NCBI GenBank assembly: GCA_964576715.1
Contig: CAZNWE010000065.1
Span: 1 to 24,108, forward strand
Origin: SLRI01 sp964576715
GTDB taxonomy: Bacteria; Pseudomonadota; Alphaproteobacteria; Geminicoccales; Geminicoccaceae
Direction of reading: 5' to 3'
Length of the DNA stretch: 24,108 nt
In this document: positions 6,462-14,121 of the stretch, piece by piece
Position numbering within the stretch: position 1 is the first letter of the stretch
How the letters are laid out: each line of letters opens with the position of its first letter
Notes under the pieces: generated by a model
Told to the model about the DNA's origin: nothing
Seen by the model: the letters and a program-made list of their open reading frames with translations, nothing else
Databases searched by the model: none
Made by a program: the position numbers and the translations under genes

Positions 6462-7973
6462 ATGTGCGGGTTCGTCTGTCTTTGGCAGGTTGGCGATCAG
6501 GCGCTGGCCAGCCGGATGATCGAGCGAATCGCCCATCGCGGCCCGGATGCGGTCGGGGTGATCAGCCCGCCCGGCCTGCCGGTCACCATGGCGCATTGCC
6601 GGCTGTCGATCATCGGTCCGGAGGACGGTGCGCAGCCGATCTTTCAGGGGAAGGACATCCTTGTCGTCAACGGCGAGATCTACAACCACCGCGATCTCCG
6701 GGCAATTCTCGGTGAGAGCGCCTTCGAGACGGCGAGCGACAGCGAGACCATCCTGCACCTCTTCCGGAGCGACGCCGTGCGCTGGATCACGCGGCTCGAC
6801 GGCATGTTCGCCTTTGTCCTCGCGACCCCTGAGCGGATCGTCGCCGCCCGCGATCCCCTGGGCATCAAGCCAGCCTATCTGGCGCGGCTTGACGGCGGCC
6901 TCGCCTTCGCCTCGGAGCTCAAGGCATTCGACGGCATTCCCGGCGTCACGGTCGAGACGGTGCCGCCGGGCAGTCTCTTCGACAGTCGCGACGGCATGCG
7001 GCGCTGGTACCGGACACCGCATGGCGCCGCGCGCGAGGAGGAAGGTTTCGACGTCCTGGCCACGGCGAGCGAGCTTCGACTGGTCATGGAGGAGGCGGTG
7101 CGCAAGTGGCTGGTGGCCGACGTGGAGGTCGGGGCCTTCCTGTCCGGCGGGCTCGACAGCTCGATCATCGCGGCCCTCGCCGCCCGGCTCGGCAAAGGGC
7201 GGCTCAAGACCTTCGCCGTCGGCACCGCAGGCAGTGCCGATCTCGCCGCCGCGCGGGCAGTGGCGGCGCATATCGGCAGCGAGCACTGCGAGGCTTCGTT
7301 CACCGCCGAGGACGTCGCCCGGGTGCTGCCGCACGTCATCTATCACCTGGAGAGTGCTGACGTGGATCTCGTCCGCTCGGCGATCCCGACGCATTTCGCC
7401 GCCCGGCTCGCCCGGCGCCACGTCAAGGCGGTGCTCACCGGCGAGGGTGCCGACGAGCTGTTCGCCGGCTACGCCTACCACCACGCCTATGTCGACGACC
7501 CGCGGGCACTAGCCGAGGAGCTGACCCGGGCACTCGGCAGCATGCACAACATCAACCTGCAGCGGGTCGACCGGCTGACCATGGCCGAGGGGCTCGAGGC
7601 GCGGACACCCTTTCTCGATCGCGAGCTGATCGACTTCGCCCAGAGCATTCCAGCGACCCTCAAGCTCAGGCGCACCGATCCCACAGACCCGGAGCGCACC
7701 GGGCCGACCACCGAGAAGTGGATCCTGCGCAAGGCCTGCGCCGACCTGCTGCCGGCCGCACTCGTCTGGCGGCAGAAGGCGCAGTTCGACGAGGGCTCGG
7801 GCACGGTGGCGGCGCTGACGCCGGCCCTGATGCGCCTTGCCGGCTCCGCAGAGCCGCTCGATCGCGCGGCCGAGGCCACCCTCTACGAGACGCTGCTCAG
7901 GCGCGCCTACCAGACGCCGGAGCTGATTCTCGCCAATGCCGGCGCCTGGACCGCCGATCGCGTCGCCGTCTGA
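6462..7973 (+). CDS. asnB: Asparagine synthetase, glutamine-hydrolysing
   Basis: A 503-residue cytoplasmic enzyme that converts aspartate, glutamine and ATP to asparagine. The start is certain: MCGF places the nucleophile Cys2 of the Ntn glutaminase domain directly after the initiator, and GAAGGG lies 8 nt upstream. The glutaminase domain shows AHRGPD, HCRLSIIG, VNGEIYNH and ASDSETI. The synthetase domain has the PP-loop SGGLDSS at 228-234, then LTGEGADELFAGY and GLEARTPFLDRELIDFA. The segment YHLESADVDLVRSAIPTHFAARLA resembles E. coli AsnB, although this protein is about 50 residues shorter. It is convergent with the AraC-type gene, 12 bp apart. No peptide-antibiotic precursor is nearby, so a housekeeping role is likelier than natural-product amidation. 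Confidence 0.92.
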   Translation: MCGFVCLWQVGDQALASRMIERIAHRGPDAVGVISPPGLPVTMAHCRLSIIGPEDGAQPIFQGKDILVVNGEIYNHRDLRAILGESAFETASDSETILHLFRSDAVRWITRLDGMFAFVLATPERIVAARDPLGIKPAYLARLDGGLAFASELKAFDGIPGVTVETVPPGSLFDSRDGMRRWYRTPHGAAREEEGFDVLATASELRLVMEEAVRKWLVADVEVGAFLSGGLDSSIIAALAARLGKGRLKTFAVGTAGSADLAAARAVAAHIGSEHCEASFTAEDVARVLPHVIYHLESADVDLVRSAIPTHFAARLARRHVKAVLTGEGADELFAGYAYHHAYVDDPRALAEELTRALGSMHNINLQRVDRLTMAEGLEARTPFLDRELIDFAQSIPATLKLRRTDPTDPERTGPTTEKWILRKACADLLPAALVWRQKAQFDEGSGTVAALTPALMRLAGSAEPLDRAAEATLYETLLRRAYQTPELILANAGAWTADRVAV

Positions 7974-7985
7974 ACCGTCCCGCGC

Positions 7986-8804
7986 TCAACGATGCGCCGC
8001 GCGATAGGCCTTCGGCGTGGTGCCGAACTCGGCGCGAAAAACCTCGTAGAAGCGGCTCAGGGAGCCGAAGCCGGCGGCGAAGGCGATCTGGGTGATCTCC
8101 CGGTCGGTCGACAGCAGCATGGCCTGAGCCACGGCCCGACGGTGGCGGGCGATGTACTGGTTGATGGTGAGACCGAGGCAGTCGCGAAAGAGGGTCATGG
8201 CGTAGTTCGGGTGCAGCCCGGCGGCCCTGGCGATCTCGGCGGTGGTCAGCGGTTCGGCCAGATGTTCGGCGATGTAGCGGGCCATGCGCTGTGCCTTGGC
8301 CATGCGGCCGATCGGCCCCACGGTCTCGACCGGTGCGGCGGCCCCGCCGATCGGCCGCCAGCCGTCGAGATCGACGCGGCGCAGGCGGCTGGCGAGCTCG
8401 TCCTGGGCGATGCCGGTGAGCTGCGGCCGCCTGGCCGCGACGTCCTGGTGCCAGCGCGCGAAGCGCAGCTGGTCGAGCTCGTCGGTCGAGGCCGCCTCGA
8501 TCATCCGCCCGGCGAGCACCGCCCGGGCGAAGCCCTGGCTCACCGGCAGGCCCAAGAAGCGCTCGATCGGCAGGTACATGCAGCCGAAGCGGGTCTCGCC
8601 CCGAGTCAGGGTCACCTGATGCGGCACTGCACCCCAGAAGACGACGAGGCGGCCGGCGGGCAGGGTCAGCGCCTCGCCGTTGAAGCGGTAGGTCATCGCC
8701 CCGGTCAGCACGAGGTTGACCTCGATCTCGCTGTGGATGTGCGGCTCGGCCATGCACGCCACCTGGTGACTGTGCTCGAGGGCGCTGATGTCGACGAGGT
8801 CCAA
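7986..8804 (-). CDS. AraC-family regulator resembling MelR
   Basis: A 272-residue transcription factor. An N-terminal cupin sensor (about 20-100) shows HIHSEIEVN and VVFWGAVPHQ, close in pattern to the HGQVEVN and TLFWACTPHQ segments of E. coli MelR as I recall them. The shared GW-P-I motif and HPNYAMTLF support the same subfamily. The C-terminal double helix-turn-helix AraC domain spans about 184-270 and ends TTPKAYRAAHR. I chose the TTG at 8804, since GGAGG lies six bases upstream. An ATG at 8888 in the same frame would add 28 residues without homology and lacks a ribosome-binding site. It is divergent from the galactoside operon and probably activates it in response to an alpha-galactoside; the inducer is inferred. 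Confidence 0.85.
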   Translation of the reverse strand: MDLVDISALEHSHQVACMAEPHIHSEIEVNLVLTGAMTYRFNGEALTLPAGRLVVFWGAVPHQVTLTRGETRFGCMYLPIERFLGLPVSQGFARAVLAGRMIEAASTDELDQLRFARWHQDVAARRPQLTGIAQDELASRLRRVDLDGWRPIGGAAAPVETVGPIGRMAKAQRMARYIAEHLAEPLTTAEIARAAGLHPNYAMTLFRDCLGLTINQYIARHRRAVAQAMLLSTDREITQIAFAAGFGSLSRFYEVFRAEFGTTPKAYRAAHR

Positions 8805-8926
8805 AGGCCGCCTCCCCAGACTGCCGATCGTAGGATTCCGGAAAAGAAAGGCACAAAAGAGGAAGCGTCGCCACTCCCATTGGCGCATAGTCAATGGTCA
8901 GAAAACCAACGTTCAGGGAGATGCTG
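8805..8926. promoter_or_regulatory. Divergent control region of the galactoside locus, with a 21-bp inverted repeat
   Basis: This 122-bp space lies between the MelR-like gene and the sugar-binding protein gene. It contains CCATTG (8877-8882), nine bases, then CAATGG (8892-8897), a perfect 6-9-6 inverted repeat about 30 bp before the ATG at 8927. This is a plausible operator for the divergent regulator. AGGGAG (8915-8920) is the ribosome-binding site of the next gene. I see no convincing -35/-10 pair. Confidence 0.35.
8811..8815 (-). promoter_or_regulatory. Shine-Dalgarno site selecting TTG as start of the AraC-type regulator
   Basis: GGAGG within GGGGAGGC on the minus strand lies six bases before the TTG at 8804. 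No comparable site precedes the upstream ATG at 8888 or TTG at 8894. Confidence 0.6.
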
Positions 8927-10171
8927 ATGCCGTATCCGGCGCTGCAGGCGACGCTCGTCGCCGGAACCATGCTCTTTTTGGCTGGCCCGGCTGCGGCCGA
9001 TCGCCTGGTGATCAACGCCAACACCTCCGATCCAGCGCCGCGCGCCGCCTTTCAGGAGGTGGTGGCACAGTTCGAGGCGGCCAATCCGGACATCGAGGTC
9101 GAGCTCAACGTCTTCGACCACGAGGGGTTCAAGACCCAGGTCCGGAACTTCCTCGTGGCCCAGGCCCCGGATGTGATCACCTGGTTCGCCGGCAACCGGA
9201 TGAAGGCGTTCATCGACCGCGAGCTCCTCGAGGACGTGAGCGACGTTTGGGAAGCCGAGGGCCTGAACGAGGGCATGGCCTCGGTGCGCTCGGCGCTCAC
9301 CGTCGAGGACAAGCAGTGGGGCGTGCCCTACGGCTACTACCAGTGGGGCTTCTACTACCGAAAGGACCTGTTCGAGCAGGCGGGGGCCGAGGTGCCCGAG
9401 ACCTGGGACGAATTCCTGGCGGTGGGCGAGAAGCTCAATGCCGCCGGGATCAAGCCCGTCACCATCGGCACCAAGTTCCTCTGGACCGCCGCCGGCTGGT
9501 TCGACTACGTCAACCTGCGGACCAACGGCTATCAGTTCCACATCGATCTGACCGACGGCAAGATCCCCTACACCGACGACCGGGTCAGGGCGACCTTCGC
9601 CAATTGGCGGCAGCTGATCGATGCCGGATTCTTCATCGACAACCATGCCAACTACAGCTGGCAGGAAGCACAGCCCTTCCTCTACCAGGGCCAGGCGGCG
9701 ATGTATCTGATCGGCAACTTCATCGTGCCGATGTTCCCGGACGAAATCGCGGAGCAGATGGGCTACTTCCAGTTCCCGATCATCGACCCGGCCCTCGATG
9801 TCGGCGAGGACGCGCCGACCGACACGCTGCACATCCCGGCCCGCGCCTCCAACAAGGAGAATGCCAAGAGGTTCCTGGCCTTTGTCGCCAGCCCCGAGGT
9901 CCAGGGGCCGCTCGCCGAGGCCTTGGGCTACGTGCCGGCGCACAAGGAGGCGGCGGTCGCCGACGACCCGTTCCTCCAGTCGGGGTTCGCGGTGCTGAGC
10001 GAGGCCGACGGCCTCGCCCAGTTCTACGATCGGGACACCGAGCCGGAGATGGCGCAACTCGGCATGCAGGGCTTTCAGGAGTTCATGGTCCACCCGGACC
10101 GGCTCGACGACATCCTCGAACGGCTCGAGAGTGCGCGGCGGCGGATCTTCGCCGCCGGCTTCTCCGACTGA
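8927..10171 (+). CDS. ABC transporter sugar-binding protein (CUT1 family, SBP family 1)
   Basis: A 414-residue extracytoplasmic solute receptor. A signal peptide ends near AGPAAA-D (cleavage after residue 24). The mature part starts RLVINANTSDPAPRAAFQEVVAQFEAANPDIEVELNV, the usual first lobe of MalE/UgpB-type receptors. YYRKDLFEQAGAEVPETWDEFL and KENAKRFLAFVASPEVQ are further family hallmarks. I chose the ATG at 8927 because AGGGAG lies six bases upstream. An in-frame ATG at 8894 would give a more basic n-region (MVRKPTFR) but has no ribosome-binding site, so it remains possible. First gene of the galactoside operon; it presumably binds an alpha- and/or beta-galactosyl oligosaccharide, inferred from the two glycosidases downstream. 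Confidence 0.9.
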   Translation: MPYPALQATLVAGTMLFLAGPAAADRLVINANTSDPAPRAAFQEVVAQFEAANPDIEVELNVFDHEGFKTQVRNFLVAQAPDVITWFAGNRMKAFIDRELLEDVSDVWEAEGLNEGMASVRSALTVEDKQWGVPYGYYQWGFYYRKDLFEQAGAEVPETWDEFLAVGEKLNAAGIKPVTIGTKFLWTAAGWFDYVNLRTNGYQFHIDLTDGKIPYTDDRVRATFANWRQLIDAGFFIDNHANYSWQEAQPFLYQGQAAMYLIGNFIVPMFPDEIAEQMGYFQFPIIDPALDVGEDAPTDTLHIPARASNKENAKRFLAFVASPEVQGPLAEALGYVPAHKEAAVADDPFLQSGFAVLSEADGLAQFYDRDTEPEMAQLGMQGFQEFMVHPDRLDDILERLESARRRIFAAGFSD

Positions 10172-10184
10172 CCCTCCGATCAGG

Positions 10185-10206
10185 CGGGGGCCGGCCCCGT
10201 GCCGGC
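10185..10206 (+). repeat. GC-rich intercistronic hairpins after the sugar-binding protein gene
   Basis: The 59-bp gap holds alternative stems. CGGGG (10185-10189) can pair with CCCCG (10195-10199). Alternatively, GCCGGC (10190-10195) can pair with GCCGGC (10201-10206). Such structures after a receptor gene can protect its mRNA 3' end; here the stems are short. Confidence 0.3.
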
Positions 10207-10230
10207 GCCAGCCGCTGCCTGGAGTGCCCG

Positions 10231-11154
10231 ATGTCCGTGGTCCTGCCCGCGACCGACGCACCGTCGCCGCTCGGCCGCCTGTTCAAGCGGCACCAGCAGC
10301 GACTGGCCCCGGTGGTCTTTCTGGCCCCTGCCCTGTTCATGTTCGTGGTCTTCGTGGTCAACCCGATCGTCCAGTCGATCTGGGTGTCGTTCCACGACTG
10401 GGACGGGCTCGGGCCGATGCGCTGGGTCGGCTTCGGCAACTATCTGGCACTGTTCGACGACCGGCTCTTCTACATCTCGCTTCAGAACAACCTGATCTGG
10501 CTCGTGCTCTATCTCCTGGCCCCGCCGGCCGGGCTCATGGTAGCGCTCTTCCTGAACCAGAAGGTCTGGGGCATCCGCCTGGTCAAGTCGCTCTTCTTCT
10601 TTCCCTTCGTGATCAGCCAGGTGGTGGTCGGCCTCGTCTTCGCCTGGTTCTACGACCCGGGCTTCGGGCTCTTGGCCAAGCTCTTCCTGGGCCTCGGGCT
10701 ACAACCGGTGGGCATTCTCTCCGATGAGCGCTTTGCCACCTTTGGGATCATCCTGGCCGGGCTCTGGCCGCAGATCGCCTATTGCATGATCCTCTACCTC
10801 ACCGGGCTCAACAACGTGAACCCGGAGGTGGTCGAGGCCGCACGGATCGACGGCGCCAAGGGCTGGACGATGCTCTGGAACGTCATCCTGCCCGAATTGC
10901 GCCCGGCGACCTTCATCGCCGTGGTGGTCACCGTGATCGGGGCGCTCCGCTCGTTCGACCTGGTTGCCGTCATGACCGCGGGCGGCCCGTTCGGCAGCTC
11001 GAACGTGCTCGCCTTCTACATGTACGAGCAGGCGATCTTCAATTTCCGCATGGGCTACGGCGCGGCGATCGCCACCGTGCTGTTCCTCATCATGGACGTC
11101 TACATCGCCTGGTTCCTCTGGCGGATGCTCCGCCAGGAACGGCGGGACGGCTGA
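10231..11154 (+). CDS. Sugar ABC transporter permease, MalF/UgpA type
   Basis: A 307-residue inner-membrane protein with about six transmembrane helices; the first is VVFLAPALFMFVVFVVNPIV. The cytoplasmic EAA loop that contacts the ATPase is EAARIDGAKGWTMLWNVILPELRP, with the conserved EAA---G arrangement. It pairs with the next gene to form the CUT1 channel. The ATG at 10231 has GGAG six bases upstream. Its stop overlaps the next start as TGATG. MalF-like start segments with a long periplasmic loop are absent, so it is closer to the UgpA/LacF size class. Substrate is inferred from the operon. Confidence 0.92.
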   Translation: MSVVLPATDAPSPLGRLFKRHQQRLAPVVFLAPALFMFVVFVVNPIVQSIWVSFHDWDGLGPMRWVGFGNYLALFDDRLFYISLQNNLIWLVLYLLAPPAGLMVALFLNQKVWGIRLVKSLFFFPFVISQVVVGLVFAWFYDPGFGLLAKLFLGLGLQPVGILSDERFATFGIILAGLWPQIAYCMILYLTGLNNVNPEVVEAARIDGAKGWTMLWNVILPELRPATFIAVVVTVIGALRSFDLVAVMTAGGPFGSSNVLAFYMYEQAIFNFRMGYGAAIATVLFLIMDVYIAWFLWRMLRQERRDG

Positions 11155-12005
11155 TGTTCCCGACCCCGATCGAGAAGGCCCGGCCGGCGACCCGACTGCT
11201 CTATCGCCTCGGCTTGCCGGCGGCGCTCATCGTCTGGCTCCTGCCCTTGATCGCGGTGATGCTGACCTCGGTGCGCTCGCTCAGCGATATCAACCAGGGC
11301 AACTACTGGGGCTGGCCCTCCGAGATCTACCTGATCGAGAACTACTCGGCGGTGTTCGAGGCGACGCCGATGGCCCGCTACCTGTTGAACTCGTTCGTCG
11401 TGACCCTGCCGACCGTGGTCGCCACGATCGCGATCAGCACGCTCGCCGGGGCGGCGCTCTCGCTCTACCGCTATCGCCTGAGCTTTCTGCTCTTTGCGAT
11501 GTTCATCGCCGGCAACTTCATCCCGTTCCAGATCCTGATGATCCCGGTCCGCGACCTGATGGTGCGGCTCGGCATGTACGACACCTACTGGTCGTTGATC
11601 CTCTTCCACACCGCCTTTCAGGCCGGGTTCTGCACGCTGTTCATGCGCAACTTCATCAAGGCGCTGCCGTTCGAGCTGATCGAGGCGGCCAGGGTGGCCG
11701 GGGTCAACGAATTCGAGATTTTCTGGAAGGTCGTGGTGCCGCTGGTCCGGCCGGCCATGGCGGCCTTGGCGGTGCTCGTCTTCACCTTCATCTGGAACGA
11801 CTATTTCTGGGCCCTGGTCCTCGTCCAGTCCGACGCGGTGCGGCCGATCACGGTGGGCCTCGGGGCGCTGAAGGGCCAATGGGTCGCCTCCTGGCAGCTC
11901 ATCTCGGCGGGCTCGATCATCGCCGCCCTGCCGCCGGTCGCGATCTTCTTCCTGATGCAAAAGCACTTCGTCGCCGGGCTGACGCTCGGTGCCACCAAGG
12001 GCTGA
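11154..12005 (+). CDS. Sugar ABC transporter permease, MalG/UgpE type
   Basis: A 283-residue inner-membrane protein, about six helices, second half of the CUT1 channel. The N-terminal helix is ALIVWLLPLIAVMLTSVRSLSDI, and the EAA loop is IEAARVAGVNEFEIFWKVVVPLVRP. The terminal segment FFLMQKHFVAGLTLGATKG, with QK-FV-GLT-GA-KG, is the standard C-terminus of MalG-class permeases and confirms that the gene is complete. The start ATG shares one base with the stop of the first permease, indicating translational coupling. Four bases separate its stop from the alpha-galactosidase ATG. No ATP-binding subunit gene follows, so the transporter probably borrows an ATPase encoded elsewhere. Confidence 0.92.
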   Translation: MFPTPIEKARPATRLLYRLGLPAALIVWLLPLIAVMLTSVRSLSDINQGNYWGWPSEIYLIENYSAVFEATPMARYLLNSFVVTLPTVVATIAISTLAGAALSLYRYRLSFLLFAMFIAGNFIPFQILMIPVRDLMVRLGMYDTYWSLILFHTAFQAGFCTLFMRNFIKALPFELIEAARVAGVNEFEIFWKVVVPLVRPAMAALAVLVFTFIWNDYFWALVLVQSDAVRPITVGLGALKGQWVASWQLISAGSIIAALPPVAIFFLMQKHFVAGLTLGATKG

Positions 12006-12009
12006 GGGC

Positions 12010-14121
12010 ATGGGTTCGAGGGTCGAGCGGCTGGTGGCCGGGGGCACCTGCCTCGTGCTGGCGGCCGCGGACGATGCCGTCCCGACCGTGCTGCACTTCG
12101 GACCGCCGCTCCCCGGCGACCCGGCCGGCCTGATGGACGCCAACCGGCCGCAGCGCCTGCCGGCGAGCCCCGACATGCCAGTACCCTTGTCGCTCCTGCC
12201 GGTGCACGGGCTGGGCTTTTTCGGCCGGCCGGGCTTCGTGGCATCGCGGCCGGCAGGTGACTGGTGCTTCGCCTTCAGGGCCACGATGCGCAGCGTCGAC
12301 GGCGCGATCGTGGTCGAGCTGGTCGACGGCGCGGGCGGGGTGGCCATCGCCATCCACCTGGCGCTCGACCCGGAGAGCGGGGTGCTGAGCGTGGCGACCA
12401 GCCTCACCAACCGGGGTGCGGCGCCGCTCAGGCTCGACTGGCTCGCCGCCCTGGCCCTGCCGCTGCCGCCCGCCCTGAACGAGGTGCTGTTGCAGGAAGG
12501 GCGCTGGGGCGCCGAGCTGTCGCCCGGCCGCTTTTCGCTCGACCACCAGCAGGAACTGCTGCGCACCAGCCGTTGTGGCCGGACGGGACATGCCGGCAGC
12601 CCGACCGTGGTGGTGGGCGAGGCCGGGTTCGGCGAGACCACTGGCCGGGTGATCGGCTGCCATCTCGCCTGGAGCGGCAACCACCAGCTCGCGGTCGAGG
12701 TGCTGCCGGACGGCAGCCGGCAGCTCCAGCTCGGCGAGTGGCTCCTGCCCGGCGAGGTGACCCTCGGCCCCGGCGAGGTCTATCCAGCGCCACTCGTCTA
12801 CGCCGCCTGGTCCGGCCAGGGGCTCTCCGGCGTTTCGCAGCGCTTCCATGCGCATATCCGCCGACGGATCGCCCGGCCGCAGCCGCGACCGGTGCATCTC
12901 AACACCTGGGAGGCGGTCTATTTCCGCCACGAGTTCGAGGAGCTCGGGGCGATCGCCGAGGCGGCGGCGGGGCTCGGGGTCGAGCGCTTCGTGCTGGACG
13001 ACGGCTGGTTCGGGCGGCGCGACGACGATTGCACCAGCCTCGGCGACTGGGCGGTCGACAGCCGCAAGTATCCGGACGGTCTCGGACCGCTGATCGCGCA
13101 TGTCAGGGGCCTCGGCATGGGCTTCGGGCTATGGGTCGAGCCCGAGATGGTGAGCCCCGAGAGTGCGCTCTACCGGGCACACCCGGACTGGGTGCTGGCG
13201 GTGCCCGGCCGCGAGCGGCCGACGGGGCGGCGGCAGCTGGTCCTCGACCTCACCCGGCCCGAGGTGTTCGAGCACACGCTGGGCTGGCTCGATGCCCTGC
13301 TCAACGACCACGCCATCGACTATCTCAAATGGGACCACAATCGCGACCTGGCTCCCGCGGCCTCGGCCGGCCGGCCGGCGGCGCGGGCCCAGACGCTGGC
13401 GGTCTACCGGCTGCTCGATACGCTGCGGGCACGGCATCCCGCGGTCGTGATCGAAGCGTGTGCCAGTGGCGGCGGGCGGATGGATCTCGGCATCCTCGCC
13501 CGCACCGACCGATTCTGGCCGTCCGACAACAACGACCCGCTCGTCCGCCAACGGGTGCAGCGCGGCGCCAGCCTGGTCTTCCCGCTCGAGGTGCTGGGTG
13601 CGCATGTCGGCCCCTCGCCCTCGCATCAGACGGGACGGCGGACGGCGCTCCAGTGCCGCTGCCGAACGGCCCTCTTCGGGCATCTGGGGCTCGAGCTCGA
13701 TCCGCGTCGCTTCAGCGCGGCGGAGGCGACGGCCGTGCGGGGCGAGATCCTGCTCTACAAGCGGTTTCGCGATCTCCTGCACAGCGGCAGGCTCTGGCGG
13801 CTCGAGATCGCGGCACCGGCGGTCATGGGCCAGCTCGTGGTCGGCGCCGACGGCAGCGAGGCGCTGGCCCAGCTGGTCTGCAGCGAGCAGCCGGGCTTCT
13901 CCCTGGCCCCGCCGGTGCGGCTGCCCGGGCTCGACCGGCAGGCCGGCTACCGCCTCGAGCTGGTCGAGCCGTGGCCAGAGCCGGCCGCAGCGACGCTGCC
14001 GGACCCGGCCTTCTGGCGTGGGCGGCCGGTGCTCGACGGCGGCAGCCTCGCCGAGGTCGGCATCCGCCTGCCGCTGACCATGCCTGAGACGATCTGGCTG
14101 CTTTATCTGGAGCGCGTGTGA
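12010..14121 (+). CDS. Alpha-galactosidase, GH36 family
   Basis: A 703-residue cytoplasmic enzyme (no signal peptide) that releases terminal alpha-galactose from melibiose, raffinose-type or other alpha-galactosides. An N-terminal beta-sandwich (about 1-280) is followed by the catalytic barrel. Motifs are RFVLDDGWFG, GLWVEPEMV, then YLKWDHNRD with nucleophile Asp442, EACASGGGRMDLGIL, and FWPSDNND with acid/base Asp506. GAHVGPSPSHQTGR and ALFGHLGLELD complete the family signature. The length matches bacterial tetrameric GH36 enzymes. I chose the ATG at 12010, just after the permease stop; an in-frame GTG at 11989 overlaps the permease and is less likely. Its stop overlaps the GH42 start as TGATG. 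GH36 is unrelated to the GH4 MelA of E. coli. Confidence 0.94.
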   Translation: MGSRVERLVAGGTCLVLAAADDAVPTVLHFGPPLPGDPAGLMDANRPQRLPASPDMPVPLSLLPVHGLGFFGRPGFVASRPAGDWCFAFRATMRSVDGAIVVELVDGAGGVAIAIHLALDPESGVLSVATSLTNRGAAPLRLDWLAALALPLPPALNEVLLQEGRWGAELSPGRFSLDHQQELLRTSRCGRTGHAGSPTVVVGEAGFGETTGRVIGCHLAWSGNHQLAVEVLPDGSRQLQLGEWLLPGEVTLGPGEVYPAPLVYAAWSGQGLSGVSQRFHAHIRRRIARPQPRPVHLNTWEAVYFRHEFEELGAIAEAAAGLGVERFVLDDGWFGRRDDDCTSLGDWAVDSRKYPDGLGPLIAHVRGLGMGFGLWVEPEMVSPESALYRAHPDWVLAVPGRERPTGRRQLVLDLTRPEVFEHTLGWLDALLNDHAIDYLKWDHNRDLAPAASAGRPAARAQTLAVYRLLDTLRARHPAVVIEACASGGGRMDLGILARTDRFWPSDNNDPLVRQRVQRGASLVFPLEVLGAHVGPSPSHQTGRRTALQCRCRTALFGHLGLELDPRRFSAAEATAVRGEILLYKRFRDLLHSGRLWRLEIAAPAVMGQLVVGADGSEALAQLVCSEQPGFSLAPPVRLPGLDRQAGYRLELVEPWPEPAAATLPDPAFWRGRPVLDGGSLAEVGIRLPLTMPETIWLLYLERV

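Noticed and set aside
6462..7973. Asparagine-synthetase-like gene as part of a lasso-peptide or other natural-product cluster
   Set aside because: The glutaminase Cys2 and both catalytic domains are intact, and no precursor peptide, protease or RRE gene is nearby. A housekeeping AsnB is the simpler reading.
12264..14087. About 600-codon second frame within the alpha-galactosidase gene
   Set aside because: Composition is dominated by Arg, Gly and Ala, and the GH36 frame is fully conserved through both catalytic residues.
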